This document shows, piece by piece, positions 24,524 to 33,120 of a stretch of DNA of 64,000 nucleotides. Numbering within the stretch: position 1 is the stretch's first letter; every line of letters starts with the position of its first letter. A model generated the notes under the pieces. It searched no databases. It was not told the origin of the DNA and saw only the letters and a list, made by a program, of their open reading frames with translations. The translations under genes and the position numbers were made by a program. Source of the stretch: Thermomicrobium sp. CFH 73360 (GTDB taxonomy: Bacteria > Chloroflexota > Chloroflexia > Thermomicrobiales > Thermomicrobiaceae); contig NZ_JAMSLS010000003.1 in NCBI RefSeq assembly GCF_023806465.1, positions 372,001 to 436,000 on the forward strand. The letters run 5' to 3'.

Positions 24524-25924
24524 ATGGACAAGCCACGAACGCTGGGCGAGCTACGCGAGAGCGGTTACCGTGTCCTTCCCGTACGGGAGGAGATGCGGAA
24601 GAACCTGATTGCCAAGATCCAGACGGGGGAACCGATCTTCGAGGGGATTATCGGCTACGAGGAGACGGTCATCCCGCAGGTAGAGAACGCGATTCTGGCT
24701 GGGCAGGACATTATCTTTCTGGGCGAGCGTGGCCAGGCCAAGACGCGGATGGCTCGGCTCCTGGTGAATCTCCTTGATGAAGAAATTCCGATCGTTGCCG
24801 GAAGCGAAGTGAACGATAACCCGTTTGCGCCGATTTCCAAATATGCGCGTGATCTGATTGCCAAAATGGGTGATGAAACGCCCATTGTGTGGATCGGGCG
24901 TGAGGACCGTTATGCCGAGAAGTTGGCCACGCCAGATACCACGATTGCTGATCTCATAGGTGAGATTGACCCAATCAAAGTGGCAGAGGGGCGATATCTT
25001 TCGGATGAATTGACTATTCACTATGGACTTATCCCACGGACGAATCGCGGCATTTTCGTCATCAATGAGCTCCCGGATCTTGCGGAGCGGATCCAGGTCG
25101 GATTGCTCAACATCATGGAGGAGCGTGACGTCCAGATCCGCGGATATCGGGTACGCCTGCCGCTGGACGTTTTCGTGGTGGCGAGCGCTAATCCGGAGGA
25201 CTACACGAACCGCGGTCGGATCATCACACCGCTCAAGGATCGCTTTGGAGCGCAAATCCGAACGCATTATCCACGGACGATTGAGCACGAGATTGAGATC
25301 ATGGAGCAAGAGCGAACGCCGGTGGAGGTTCCGGGAATCACGGTGACGGTGCCACAGTACATGCGCGAGATTGTTGCCGAGATCACGCACCTCGCGCGGC
25401 GCAGCCCGGACATCAGTCAGCGGTCAGGCGTCAGTGCCCGGATGTCAGTGGCGAACTATGAAACACTGGTGAGTAATGCAGTGAAGCGAGCGATCCGGCT
25501 TGGTGAGAAGCATGCCGTACCCCGGATTAGCGACTTGCCTGCCCTCATTGCCTCGACGCTTGGGAAACTTGAGTTCGAGACGTTGGGCGAGGTGCAGGAA
25601 GAGCGGATCATCGAAAAATTGATCAATGGGGCCGTAGCGGCGACCTTCAATCGCTACTTCTCGGTTCGTGACTTCGATGATCTTCTCCTCGCCTTTGAGA
25701 ATGGACTGACGGTCGAGGCTTCTGACCTGCAGCCGGCGATGCGGTATGTGCACCAGGTCTCGCACATTGAGAGCCTCCGGCGGGCGGCGCAACGGCTGGG
25801 GGCGACTGGTGATCCGGCTCTGGTCGCGGCAGCGGTCGAGTTTGTCCTTGAGGGCCTCCATCTGAACCGGCGCCTGAACAAAGATCGTGCAGCCGGTCGC
25901 GGGCCAGCGCGCTACCGCAGTTGA
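24524..25924 (+). CDS. MoxR/ChlI-type AAA+ ATPase
   Basis: 466 residues. Walker A is FLGERGQAKTRMA (about residues 65-76), Walker B FVINELPDL, and sensor-type segments are FVVASANPEDYTNRGRI and LKDRFGAQI. MoxR ATPases act as chaperones with a VWA partner, as in metal insertion or activation of enzyme complexes; the partner gene follows 24 bases downstream. The ATG at 24524 follows GGAGGTCGAGGGTTAGG; the frame is open upstream into the ATPase gene. The C-terminal quarter is helical and without a known motif. The client is unknown. Confidence 0.88.
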   Translation: MDKPRTLGELRESGYRVLPVREEMRKNLIAKIQTGEPIFEGIIGYEETVIPQVENAILAGQDIIFLGERGQAKTRMARLLVNLLDEEIPIVAGSEVNDNPFAPISKYARDLIAKMGDETPIVWIGREDRYAEKLATPDTTIADLIGEIDPIKVAEGRYLSDELTIHYGLIPRTNRGIFVINELPDLAERIQVGLLNIMEERDVQIRGYRVRLPLDVFVVASANPEDYTNRGRIITPLKDRFGAQIRTHYPRTIEHEIEIMEQERTPVEVPGITVTVPQYMREIVAEITHLARRSPDISQRSGVSARMSVANYETLVSNAVKRAIRLGEKHAVPRISDLPALIASTLGKLEFETLGEVQEERIIEKLINGAVAATFNRYFSVRDFDDLLLAFENGLTVEASDLQPAMRYVHQVSHIESLRRAAQRLGATGDPALVAAAVEFVLEGLHLNRRLNKDRAAGRGPARYRS

Positions 25925-25948
25925 GGGATCCTCGCCAGGAGGTGTGTC

Positions 25949-28042
25949 ATGGAGACCACGCCATACCGATTTCGCTACTCTCGCTGGGACGGAACGCAGA
26001 ACATTGACGCATTCACCGCTGACGAACTCCTGGAGGCGATGGCGGACGACCTCCTGGCGGAAGGGGACGTCAATCGGGCTCTGCAGCGCCTCTTCCGGTG
26101 GGGCATCGATCGGCCGGATGCCCGCATGCCGGGGTTCCGGGAACTCCTCGAGCGGCTCCGAGAGCAGCGACGCCAGTTGCTGCAGCGCTATGACCCGGGG
26201 TCGGTGCTTGAGGATCTGACTCGCCGACTGGAGGATGTCATCCAGACCGAACGGGCGGGAATTGAGCGGCGCGTGCAAGAGGGGCGCGAACGGCTGGCTC
26301 GCGCCCGGGAGCAGCAGACGCACGGTGCACACGAAGGAGAGGAGGAGAGCGCGGGTGAGGTGGGGGCGGAGGAGATGAGTCCGCCTGATCCAGCGCTGCA
26401 GCGGCTGCTCGAGCGAATGGCACAGCAGAAGCTCTCCTTCTTGGATCAGCTGCCGCCAGATCCGGCTGGGCGGATCCGGGCGCTCACTGAGTACGAGTTC
26501 ATGGACCCAGAAGCACGGCGCAAATTCCAGGAACTCCTTGCTGCGCTGCAGCGACAGGTCCTGGAACAGACGTTCCAGGGGCTCCAACAGGCGATTCAGA
26601 ACCTGACGCCGGAAGCGATTGGCGAGCTCCGGCAGATGCTGCGCGACCTCAATGAGCTTTTGCAAGAGCATGCGCGTGGTGGGCAGCCAGATCTCGAACG
26701 GTTCAAGCATCGCTGGGGTCACTATTTTGGCCGTGACTTCAACAGTGTGGAGGAGCTCCTGGATCACCTGGCGCGACAGATGGCGGCGATGCAGAGCCTC
26801 TTGGACTCACTTCCGGCGGAGATGCGCCAGCAGTTGGAAGAGGCTCTCGATGCGGCGCTCCGCGATCCCGAGCTTCAGCGTGAGCTCCGGCAGCTGGGTC
26901 GGCTGTTGGGGCAGCTGATGCCAGACAACCCGTATCGGCAGGCTCAGTCGTTTAGCGGGAGTGAGGAACTCACGCTGGGACAGGCCCTGCGCCTCATGGA
27001 GCAGCTGCGGGCCATGCAAGAGCTCGAGGAGCAGCTTGAGGGGGTGCGCGACTGGCGCGATCTGGGGCGAGTCGATCTGGAGCGGCTACGTGAGCTGTAC
27101 GGCGACGAGCTCGCCGCCCAGCTCGATGCACTGCGGCAGATCACGCGACTGCTCGAGGAGGCTGGGTACATCCAGCGGACACGGCGCGGGTACGAACTGA
27201 CGCCGCGAGCAATCCGGAAGATTGGGCAGAAGGCGCTGCGGGAGATCTTCCAACACCTGAAGCGTGACCGGTTTGGACAACATCAGATCGAGCGGAGTGG
27301 ACGTGGCGGGGAGCCGATCGAAGAGACGAAGTCTTACGAATTTGGTGACCCGTTCTTGCTGCACCTTCCGCGAACAGTTATGAATGCCGTGCAGCGAGAA
27401 GGACCGGGGACGCCGGTGCGGTTGCAGCCGGCTGACTTTGAGGTCTTCCGTACGGAGTCGACCAGTCGTGCGGCAACCGTGCTGATGGTGGACATGAGCC
27501 GGTCGATGCTCTACAACGGCTGCTTCCTAGCGGCAAAAAAGGTGGCGTTGGCGCTGGACAGTCTGATCCGGACGCAATTTCCGCGCGACACACTGTACAT
27601 CATCGGCTTCTCCTACCTGGCTTCGGTACTCACGCCGGAGGAGTTGCCGCATATCACCTGGGACGAATACAACTATGGGACAAACATGCAGCATGGATTC
27701 ATGCTGGCGCGGCAATTGCTCTCGCGACATCGCGGGGGGACGCGTCAGATCATCTTGATCACGGATGGGGAACCGACTGCGTATTTCGATGGTGAGCAAG
27801 TGCGCTTCTCCTACCCGCCGACGTACCAGACCTTCCAGGAGACTTTGAAGGAGGTCGCTCGCTGTACACGTGAGGAGATTGTGATCAATACCTTTATGCT
27901 GGAGCGGAGCCCCTATTTGGCAAGCTTTGTGAATGAGATGACACGGATCAACAAAGGACGCGCCTTCTTTGCGACGCCTGATCATCTTGGTGAGTACATT
28001 GTCATGGACTATGTGGTGAACAAGCGGTTTCGTCTACGGTAA
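25949..28042 (+). CDS. VWA-domain protein, partner of MoxR ATPase
   Basis: 697 residues. The first two thirds (about 1-480) are highly charged, Gln/Glu/Arg/Leu-rich and probably long coiled coils. The C-terminal von Willebrand A domain has a complete metal-ion-dependent adhesion site: DMSRSM at about residue 516, a Thr in NYGTNMQHG, and ITDGEP. AGGAGG precedes the ATG. Together with the MoxR ATPase it resembles the CbbQ/CbbO, ChlI/ChlD and RavA/ViaA pairs, in which the VWA subunit contacts the client. A third small protein follows at 28060. Confidence 0.87.
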   Translation: METTPYRFRYSRWDGTQNIDAFTADELLEAMADDLLAEGDVNRALQRLFRWGIDRPDARMPGFRELLERLREQRRQLLQRYDPGSVLEDLTRRLEDVIQTERAGIERRVQEGRERLARAREQQTHGAHEGEEESAGEVGAEEMSPPDPALQRLLERMAQQKLSFLDQLPPDPAGRIRALTEYEFMDPEARRKFQELLAALQRQVLEQTFQGLQQAIQNLTPEAIGELRQMLRDLNELLQEHARGGQPDLERFKHRWGHYFGRDFNSVEELLDHLARQMAAMQSLLDSLPAEMRQQLEEALDAALRDPELQRELRQLGRLLGQLMPDNPYRQAQSFSGSEELTLGQALRLMEQLRAMQELEEQLEGVRDWRDLGRVDLERLRELYGDELAAQLDALRQITRLLEEAGYIQRTRRGYELTPRAIRKIGQKALREIFQHLKRDRFGQHQIERSGRGGEPIEETKSYEFGDPFLLHLPRTVMNAVQREGPGTPVRLQPADFEVFRTESTSRAATVLMVDMSRSMLYNGCFLAAKKVALALDSLIRTQFPRDTLYIIGFSYLASVLTPEELPHITWDEYNYGTNMQHGFMLARQLLSRHRGGTRQIILITDGEPTAYFDGEQVRFSYPPTYQTFQETLKEVARCTREEIVINTFMLERSPYLASFVNEMTRINKGRAFFATPDHLGEYIVMDYVVNKRFRLR

Positions 28043-28059
28043 GGTGGCAAGGAGGGCTT

Positions 28060-28431
28060 ATGCTGCGGCGGCTGACTGGCCAAGGTGCAGCAGCGCGCGC
28101 CGAGGAAAGAGAACGGGCCGGCACACCGGCGAATGATCGGACGTCCTCGGTCGATCAGGAAAGCGTGGCGGGAGCGAGTGGCGAGCTCCTGGTGTATCGG
28201 TACGAGGACATCCTGCGGGCGGTCGGGCGTTTCATCGACGAAGAGCAGCTGCAGGACGTGCTGATCCTCCAGACCGAGCAAGGGGTTCTTGTGCGCGGGA
28301 TGCAGCGGCCACGACCCGGAGCGCGTCTGGTGCCGACGTTTTGCGAGCGCTTGTTCACAAAAGCAGAAATTGCGGCGATCCTGGAAGAGGGACGTCGCCG
28401 ACGCGGAACGGGCTCGAAGCTTTTCCGGTGA
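28060..28431 (+). CDS. Small conserved-looking protein of the MoxR-VWA unit
   Basis: 123 residues. The first 40 are polar and probably disordered. The rest (ELLVYRYEDILRAVGRF onward) looks like a compact alpha/beta domain with a basic C-terminus (EEGRRRRGTGSKLFR). GGAGGG precedes the ATG, 17 bases after the VWA stop, so it is probably co-transcribed. I recognise no family and propose only that it works with the MoxR-VWA pair. Confidence 0.65.
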   Translation: MLRRLTGQGAAARAEERERAGTPANDRTSSVDQESVAGASGELLVYRYEDILRAVGRFIDEEQLQDVLILQTEQGVLVRGMQRPRPGARLVPTFCERLFTKAEIAAILEEGRRRRGTGSKLFR

Positions 28432-28434
28432 TTG

Positions 28435-29214
28435 TCAGGGCAGGATCGCCGTCCATTCCCAGGTACCGAACTTTGTGCGAACAAGCTCACGCGCTTCGTC
28501 GATCTCGTCGGGACGAAGAGTGCCCTCTTCAAGCCCATGCCGTTCAGCGAACGTGCGGATGAGAAACTCCTGGATCGTCTCGCGCGGGAGGTTCGTTTGC
28601 TGGCGAAGCGGTGCAACTCGGCGCTCTGCGCTACGAACGCCCTTATCACTCAGCTTTTCGCGACCGATGCGAATAACACGAGGTACCTTTTCCGGATCGA
28701 TGTCGTAGGCCATGGTGGTGTGGTGGAGGACCGCACCGTGGCGGCGCGCTTGAGCGGCGCCACCGATCTTGCCGTTGGCTGAGGTGATGTCGTTGATGGG
28801 CTGGTACCAAGCGTCGATACCCAGGACTCGCAGTGCCTCAACGACCCAGGCGTCGAGGAAGGCATACGACTCCTGGAAGGACATTCCGGCGACAAGTTCG
28901 GGTGGAGCATAGATAGAATAGGTGATGACGCGGCCGGGCTCGGTCAACATAGCCCCACCACCGGTGATGCGGCGAACGACGGTGATGCCGTGCCGGTTTG
29001 CTTCCTCGAGGTCGACTTCGTTGCGGAGCGACTGAAAACGACCGATGACGACTGCGGGCGCGGTCCACTCCCAAAACCGCACGGTGGGTGGGCGCTCACC
29101 TCTTCCCACACGGTAGGTTAAGACTTCATCGAGCGCCATCTGCATCGCCGGGTCGAATGCCTCACCGGAAATCAACTGCCAGCGATACTTCCGCCAGCGT
29201 GCTAGTTCGCTCAC
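28435..29214 (-). CDS. lplA: Lipoate-protein ligase, catalytic subunit
   Basis: Attaches lipoate to E2 and GcvH proteins through lipoyl-AMP. 259 residues of the LplA catalytic fold: VRRITGGGAM (the RRxxGGG loop), SANGKIGGAAQ with the conserved Lys, and HHTTMAYD. The C-terminal domain present in E. coli LplA is missing; a separate gene for it lies directly upstream and overlaps by four bases (ATGA). This is the split arrangement known from Thermoplasma. It fits the lipoyl dehydrogenase gene at 10 kb. Confidence 0.9.
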   Translation of the reverse strand: MSELARWRKYRWQLISGEAFDPAMQMALDEVLTYRVGRGERPPTVRFWEWTAPAVVIGRFQSLRNEVDLEEANRHGITVVRRITGGGAMLTEPGRVITYSIYAPPELVAGMSFQESYAFLDAWVVEALRVLGIDAWYQPINDITSANGKIGGAAQARRHGAVLHHTTMAYDIDPEKVPRVIRIGREKLSDKGVRSAERRVAPLRQQTNLPRETIQEFLIRTFAERHGLEEGTLRPDEIDEARELVRTKFGTWEWTAILP

Positions 29215-29495
29215 GAGAGTGCCCTCCGTGCTGCTCGTGCAACGGCCTCAGGGGAAAAACCGAGAAGCTCGACGCGTCCGGGGAATCCTGCGAGTGCCCG
29301 TGCAATTCTGTGGGCGAGTTCCTCTTCACTCGCGTCGGCCGGAGCACCCTCGAGTGCTCCAGCGATAACATCGAGCGCCTCGGGGGGCTCAAGGAAGAAG
29401 TCTCCCGTCACGCGGACGTTGCGCAAGTGTCCTTCGACGACGTCGAGATCGATCTGGACAAGTTTTCCGCCTGGCGTCTTGTATTCACCGTGCAT
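29211..29495 (-). CDS. lplB: Lipoate-protein ligase accessory (C-terminal) subunit
   Basis: 94 residues matching the detached C-terminal domain of lipoate ligases: EYKTPGGKLVQIDL at the N-terminus, then VTGDFFLEPPEALD and ELAHRIARAL. In the archaeal two-part enzyme this subunit is needed for lipoate activation. First gene of the two-gene unit, with its stop overlapping the lplA start. Confidence 0.88.
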   Translation of the reverse strand: MHGEYKTPGGKLVQIDLDVVEGHLRNVRVTGDFFLEPPEALDVIAGALEGAPADASEEELAHRIARALAGFPGRVELLGFSPEAVARAARRALS

Positions 29496-29679
29496 GCGCT
29501 TCCTCCGGGAAGCGTGGTGACAAAGACCTGTTTCGACTCAAGTGTAGCGTCTTGTGTTCCGGGCGGAGAGATGGGGTTGCAGCCGTTTCACAAGAATGTG
29601 CCGAATCCCTATTGACACACAAGCTTCTCTTCTTGAAACTGAAAAGGTCCGGCCTGAGTGAGAGGCGAAGGGGGCAGGA

Positions 29680-30222
29680 ATGGCGTCGGCGAGCGCAATT
29701 GAGCGGGCAATCGGTGTGGCGCGATTTGACCCGCAAGCCTACGAGGCAGTAGAGCATGACGAAGCAGCGACTGGGACTGCACTGGCGATTGTGGTGCTGG
29801 CGAGCATTGCCAACGGAATAGGCAGTCTCCGAGATACTGGCATTTTGGGTGCGATTGTCGGTGTCATCTTCGCGGTGATCGGGTTCGTACTGTACGCTGG
29901 GATTGCGTATCTCATCGGTGCGAAGGTCTTTGCGACGGAGGAGACGCGGGCGACCTGGGGACAACTGCTACGCACGCTGGGTTTTGCTCAAGCGCCGGGT
30001 GTTCTCCGGGTTCTCGGTATCGTGCCGGTGATCGGTGGCGTGGTGAACTTTGTTGTGGCGATTTGGATCTTGGTGGCGAGCATCGTCGCAATCCGGCAGG
30101 CATGCGATTTCTCGACGGGTCGTGCGATCCTGACGGCTATTGTCTCCTGGATCGTGTATTTCATCTTTGTTGTGGTCCCAATGGCAGTCATGGGTGCCCT
30201 GTTCGGTGCTGTGGGCGGTTGA
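29680..30222 (+). CDS. Yip1-domain membrane protein
   Basis: 180 residues with about five hydrophobic segments (ALAIVVLASIANGIG, GAIVGVIFAVIGFVLYAGIA, VLRVLGIVPVIGGVV and others). The soluble start FDPQAYEAVEHDEAAT and the spacing of helices match the bacterial Yip1 family, whose role is unknown. GGGGGCAGGA precedes the ATG. Stand-alone gene. Confidence 0.75.
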   Translation: MASASAIERAIGVARFDPQAYEAVEHDEAATGTALAIVVLASIANGIGSLRDTGILGAIVGVIFAVIGFVLYAGIAYLIGAKVFATEETRATWGQLLRTLGFAQAPGVLRVLGIVPVIGGVVNFVVAIWILVASIVAIRQACDFSTGRAILTAIVSWIVYFIFVVVPMAVMGALFGAVGG

Positions 30223-30233
30223 GCCGAGCCGCT

Positions 30234-31331
30234 CTAGAAGCGGTTAGGGCGGAAGGGGGCCAGCAGTGGATCGACTCTCCGGCTCAGGATCTCTTCTGCA
30301 AGGAGGTCCCCGAGGACCGGACCAAGGGTGATGCCACTGTGGGTAATGGCCTCGAAATAACCGTCGAGTTCTGGAACCTGGCCGACGCGTGGGTAGCCAT
30401 CGGCAGGGATCGGACGAATGCCGATGGCAGCACGAGGGGAGGTGGCTGCAACGAGTGCAGGGAAGAGCCGCTGTGCGCGTTCGCGGAGTTCGCGGCACGG
30501 TGGTGCGTCAGGCGCGAGGTCGAGCTCGTCACCCAGCGTTCGGTCCACTGATTGGTGGTGTAGGAGGAGGTGACCCTCACCGTCAGGCCGGAGATTGATC
30601 TCCGGGGTGTGTACGATGCAAGGCAACTCCATACTGTCAACAGCGAGCGACAGGAGCAGTCCGGGTTCTGGACGGAGCGGGAGCTGTCGACCAACCATTT
30701 GAGCGATTCGATGAGCATCAGGGCCAGCAGCATTGACGACGGCATCGGCCGCGAGCCATTGGTCGTCGGTGAGCGTAACGCCAGTGACGCGGCTGCCCTG
30801 TTGCGTGATGGCGTTGACCTGGCTCGCCGTGCGGATGGTGCCACCGTGCTGAACGATGGTGGTCGTCAAGATTTGAGCGAGGAGGGGAACGTCGACCCAG
30901 GCTTCGCGAGGAAACCAGGCGACGGGGTAGTCTGGGTCAAGCGGTAGGGGGAGGTTCAGTTCGGCGTTGAGGGTGGCAGCGGGGACCAGCTGTGCGTCAT
31001 ATCCCATTGCGCTTGCATAGTCGACGCGCGCTGCAAGCACCGGCAAGGAATCGGGAGACACCCACTCCACATTACCGACCCGGTGGAGCCAGGCGTCATT
31101 GCCAAGCTCCTCAGCAAGCCGCTCGTGTGCTTGCAAACCGGCCCAGTTGAGGAGAAAATATGCCTTGTTGTCTGTCTTGGCACTCGCGTTGACCCAGGCA
31201 AAGCTCGCGCCACTTGTCCCAGCTGCGACAGTCTTCCTCCGTTCCAGAACGGTAACACTTGCGTTGCGTCGCGTCAGTGCGTAGGCGATACTCAGCCCGA
31301 TGAGTCCGGCTCCGATGATGACAACGTGCAC
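30234..31331 (-). CDS. FAD-dependent amino acid/amine oxidoreductase (DAO family)
   Basis: 365 residues. The FAD-binding motif is VVIIGAGLIGLSIAYAL at the N-terminus; a second flavin contact is near AVVNAAGPDAHRI and the C-terminal DAO motif is GYFEAITHSGITLGPVLG. It probably oxidises a D-amino acid, glycine, sarcosine or another secondary amine. The GTG at 31331 has GGAGG eight bases upstream; the frame extends further without a site. A nitrilase-family gene follows upstream on the same strand with a 204-base gap. Confidence 0.87.
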   Translation of the reverse strand: MHVVIIGAGLIGLSIAYALTRRNASVTVLERRKTVAAGTSGASFAWVNASAKTDNKAYFLLNWAGLQAHERLAEELGNDAWLHRVGNVEWVSPDSLPVLAARVDYASAMGYDAQLVPAATLNAELNLPLPLDPDYPVAWFPREAWVDVPLLAQILTTTIVQHGGTIRTASQVNAITQQGSRVTGVTLTDDQWLAADAVVNAAGPDAHRIAQMVGRQLPLRPEPGLLLSLAVDSMELPCIVHTPEINLRPDGEGHLLLHHQSVDRTLGDELDLAPDAPPCRELRERAQRLFPALVAATSPRAAIGIRPIPADGYPRVGQVPELDGYFEAITHSGITLGPVLGDLLAEEILSRRVDPLLAPFRPNRF

Positions 31332-31535
31332 GGTAGCGTTCCTCCGACGCAGGATCTGTGAACCCTTGGTAATCTGCCAGGTCGGGCAGGCGAGTTGGTG
31401 CCAGATCAATGCCAGACGAGCATACCAGGCAGGGTCCGCTCCGAGGATCGGTGACAATGCGCAGGGCTCGACTCTCTCTGAACGATTGCCGCGAGACCTG
31501 TCGATCGATGCGCTGACGCGAGCGACAACAAGTGA

Positions 31536-32378
31536 TCACGAGCGGACAAGTGCCAGACTGCCGTACACCTCGGGGCGGCGGTTAGCAAGCGAGGGAAGCT
31601 GTGCACGGACTTCCCGGAGGTAGGCGAAGTCAATGGTTGTCACCACGACACCGACACGGTTGACCGCCTCAGCGATGACCGTACCCCACGGGTCAGCCAC
31701 GAGTGCATGGCCATAACACTGCTGACCGGGGTCGTGTGGCCCGATTTGTGCTGGCGCAGCAACGTAGTACTGATTCTCGATGGCCCGGGCGCGGAGCAGG
31801 GCATGCCAGTGGTCCTTCCCCGTATAAAGAGTGAATGCCGCAGGGACAAAGACGAGTTCGGCCCCCGCAAGTGCCAGTAGTCGGTACAGTTCGGGGAAGC
31901 GGAGATCATAGCAGATGGTCAGTCCAACTGTGTGACCAGCAATCTCAGCGGTCACGATACGGTCGCCGGGGAGAATTGTCGCTGACTCATTGCTCGTGAC
32001 GTTCCCGGTAAGATCGACATCAAAGAGGTGAATCTTGCGATAGGTGGCGAGAATTTCGCCAGTTGGTGCAAAGAGCACACTCGTATTGAAGTATTTCCCC
32101 GGAATATCGGAGCGCTCGAGAATTGAGCCGCCAAGAAGGTAAATGCCATAACGCTGTGCTGCAGTGGCAAATCGCTCGGTTGTTGGACCAGGAATCGGCT
32201 CAGCGTTCGCCTCATGAAGTTCGCGTGGTCCCAGGAAGTTGACGTACTCAGGTAGTGCGATCACTTCCGCGCCTTGCGCAGCGGCCTCGGCAATCAAGCG
32301 TTCAGCGACGGCGAGATTCTGTGCCTTGTCAGACCGCGAGTTCATCTGGATCAGGCCGATTCGCAACGTCTCGCTCAT
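31536..32378 (-). CDS. Nitrilase-superfamily carbon-nitrogen hydrolase (Nit1/NIT2-like)
   Basis: 280 residues with the Glu-Lys-Cys triad: Glu in VIALPEYVNF, Lys in TYRKIHLFDV, Cys in LTICYDLRFPE. The segment KIHLFDVD and the C-terminal DPWGTVIAEA match the Nit/NIT2 branch, which hydrolyses deaminated glutathione or omega-amidates as metabolite repair. A minus-strand TACAAT about 30 bases upstream of the ATG is a possible -10 box. Confidence 0.9.
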   Translation of the reverse strand: MSETLRIGLIQMNSRSDKAQNLAVAERLIAEAAAQGAEVIALPEYVNFLGPRELHEANAEPIPGPTTERFATAAQRYGIYLLGGSILERSDIPGKYFNTSVLFAPTGEILATYRKIHLFDVDLTGNVTSNESATILPGDRIVTAEIAGHTVGLTICYDLRFPELYRLLALAGAELVFVPAAFTLYTGKDHWHALLRARAIENQYYVAAPAQIGPHDPGQQCYGHALVADPWGTVIAEAVNRVGVVVTTIDFAYLREVRAQLPSLANRRPEVYGSLALVRS

Positions 32379-33120
32379 CTTCCATCCCTTTCTCGTCGTC
32401 CGGATAGTTCACCGTGATCATTGTAGCGCTCCCCCACGGCCTCCGGAACAGTGGACTGGGCTCGTCTGACGCGACTCGTTTGCCTGCGAGAAGTGGCTAT
32501 AGCCTCCGAATCTCCCAATACTTCAGGGGAAGGTCGCGATCTCTTCGTGGAAGGTGGTCGGTCCATCGGCGGGCACTTCGGCCCTCGTCGACCGAGCTGC
32601 GGTACTGCACGGGGGTGGCCAGGGTGGGTAGCAAGGGAGCACTGTCTCGCCGAGACCGTTGGTGTGATGCGTATAACGTCCAGCGAGATTTGCTTGGGAG
32701 GAGAATTCCGGTCGTGTCTTTGGTGTGCTCGCCGTCTGATCATGTCGGAGAGCGTTGCATGACGAAGTCGATCCAAATATCGGTATGCTGGTGCCCGACT
32801 GCCAATACGAATGTGCAGCCGTCGGTCAAGTGTCTGGGTCGTTCCCAGACGCTTCGAGTGGTGCTCCACCAGGTTTGCGTCAAAGGGCGGGAGGCCTGCT
32901 TTGTCCGGAAATACTCGCCTCATACTGTACCATGGCGAAGATAGGGTAGATCCCAATACTGATGGAAACTGCATCGACGTGCTGTGCGATAAAGGGCATT
33001 TGCCCGCGCTTTCGCCGGAGAATGAGCCGAACAATGGTACCGTTGCGGTGCGAGAGTCCCTGTGGTCGGAGGCAGGGAGAGTGAACCAGTTGCAGTGGGT
33101 GAGCGAAAGATGGGGTGGCA
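32379..33120. other. Long intergenic region, possibly decayed coding sequence
   Basis: About 740 bases. Long minus-strand frames exist but their Pro/Arg/Ser-rich composition is not protein-like. A short stretch (LILRRKRGQMPFIAQHVDA) is more plausible, and could be a remnant. No repeat, RNA gene or transposase trace is seen. The nitrilase and hydantoinase promoters should lie at its ends. Confidence 0.4.
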
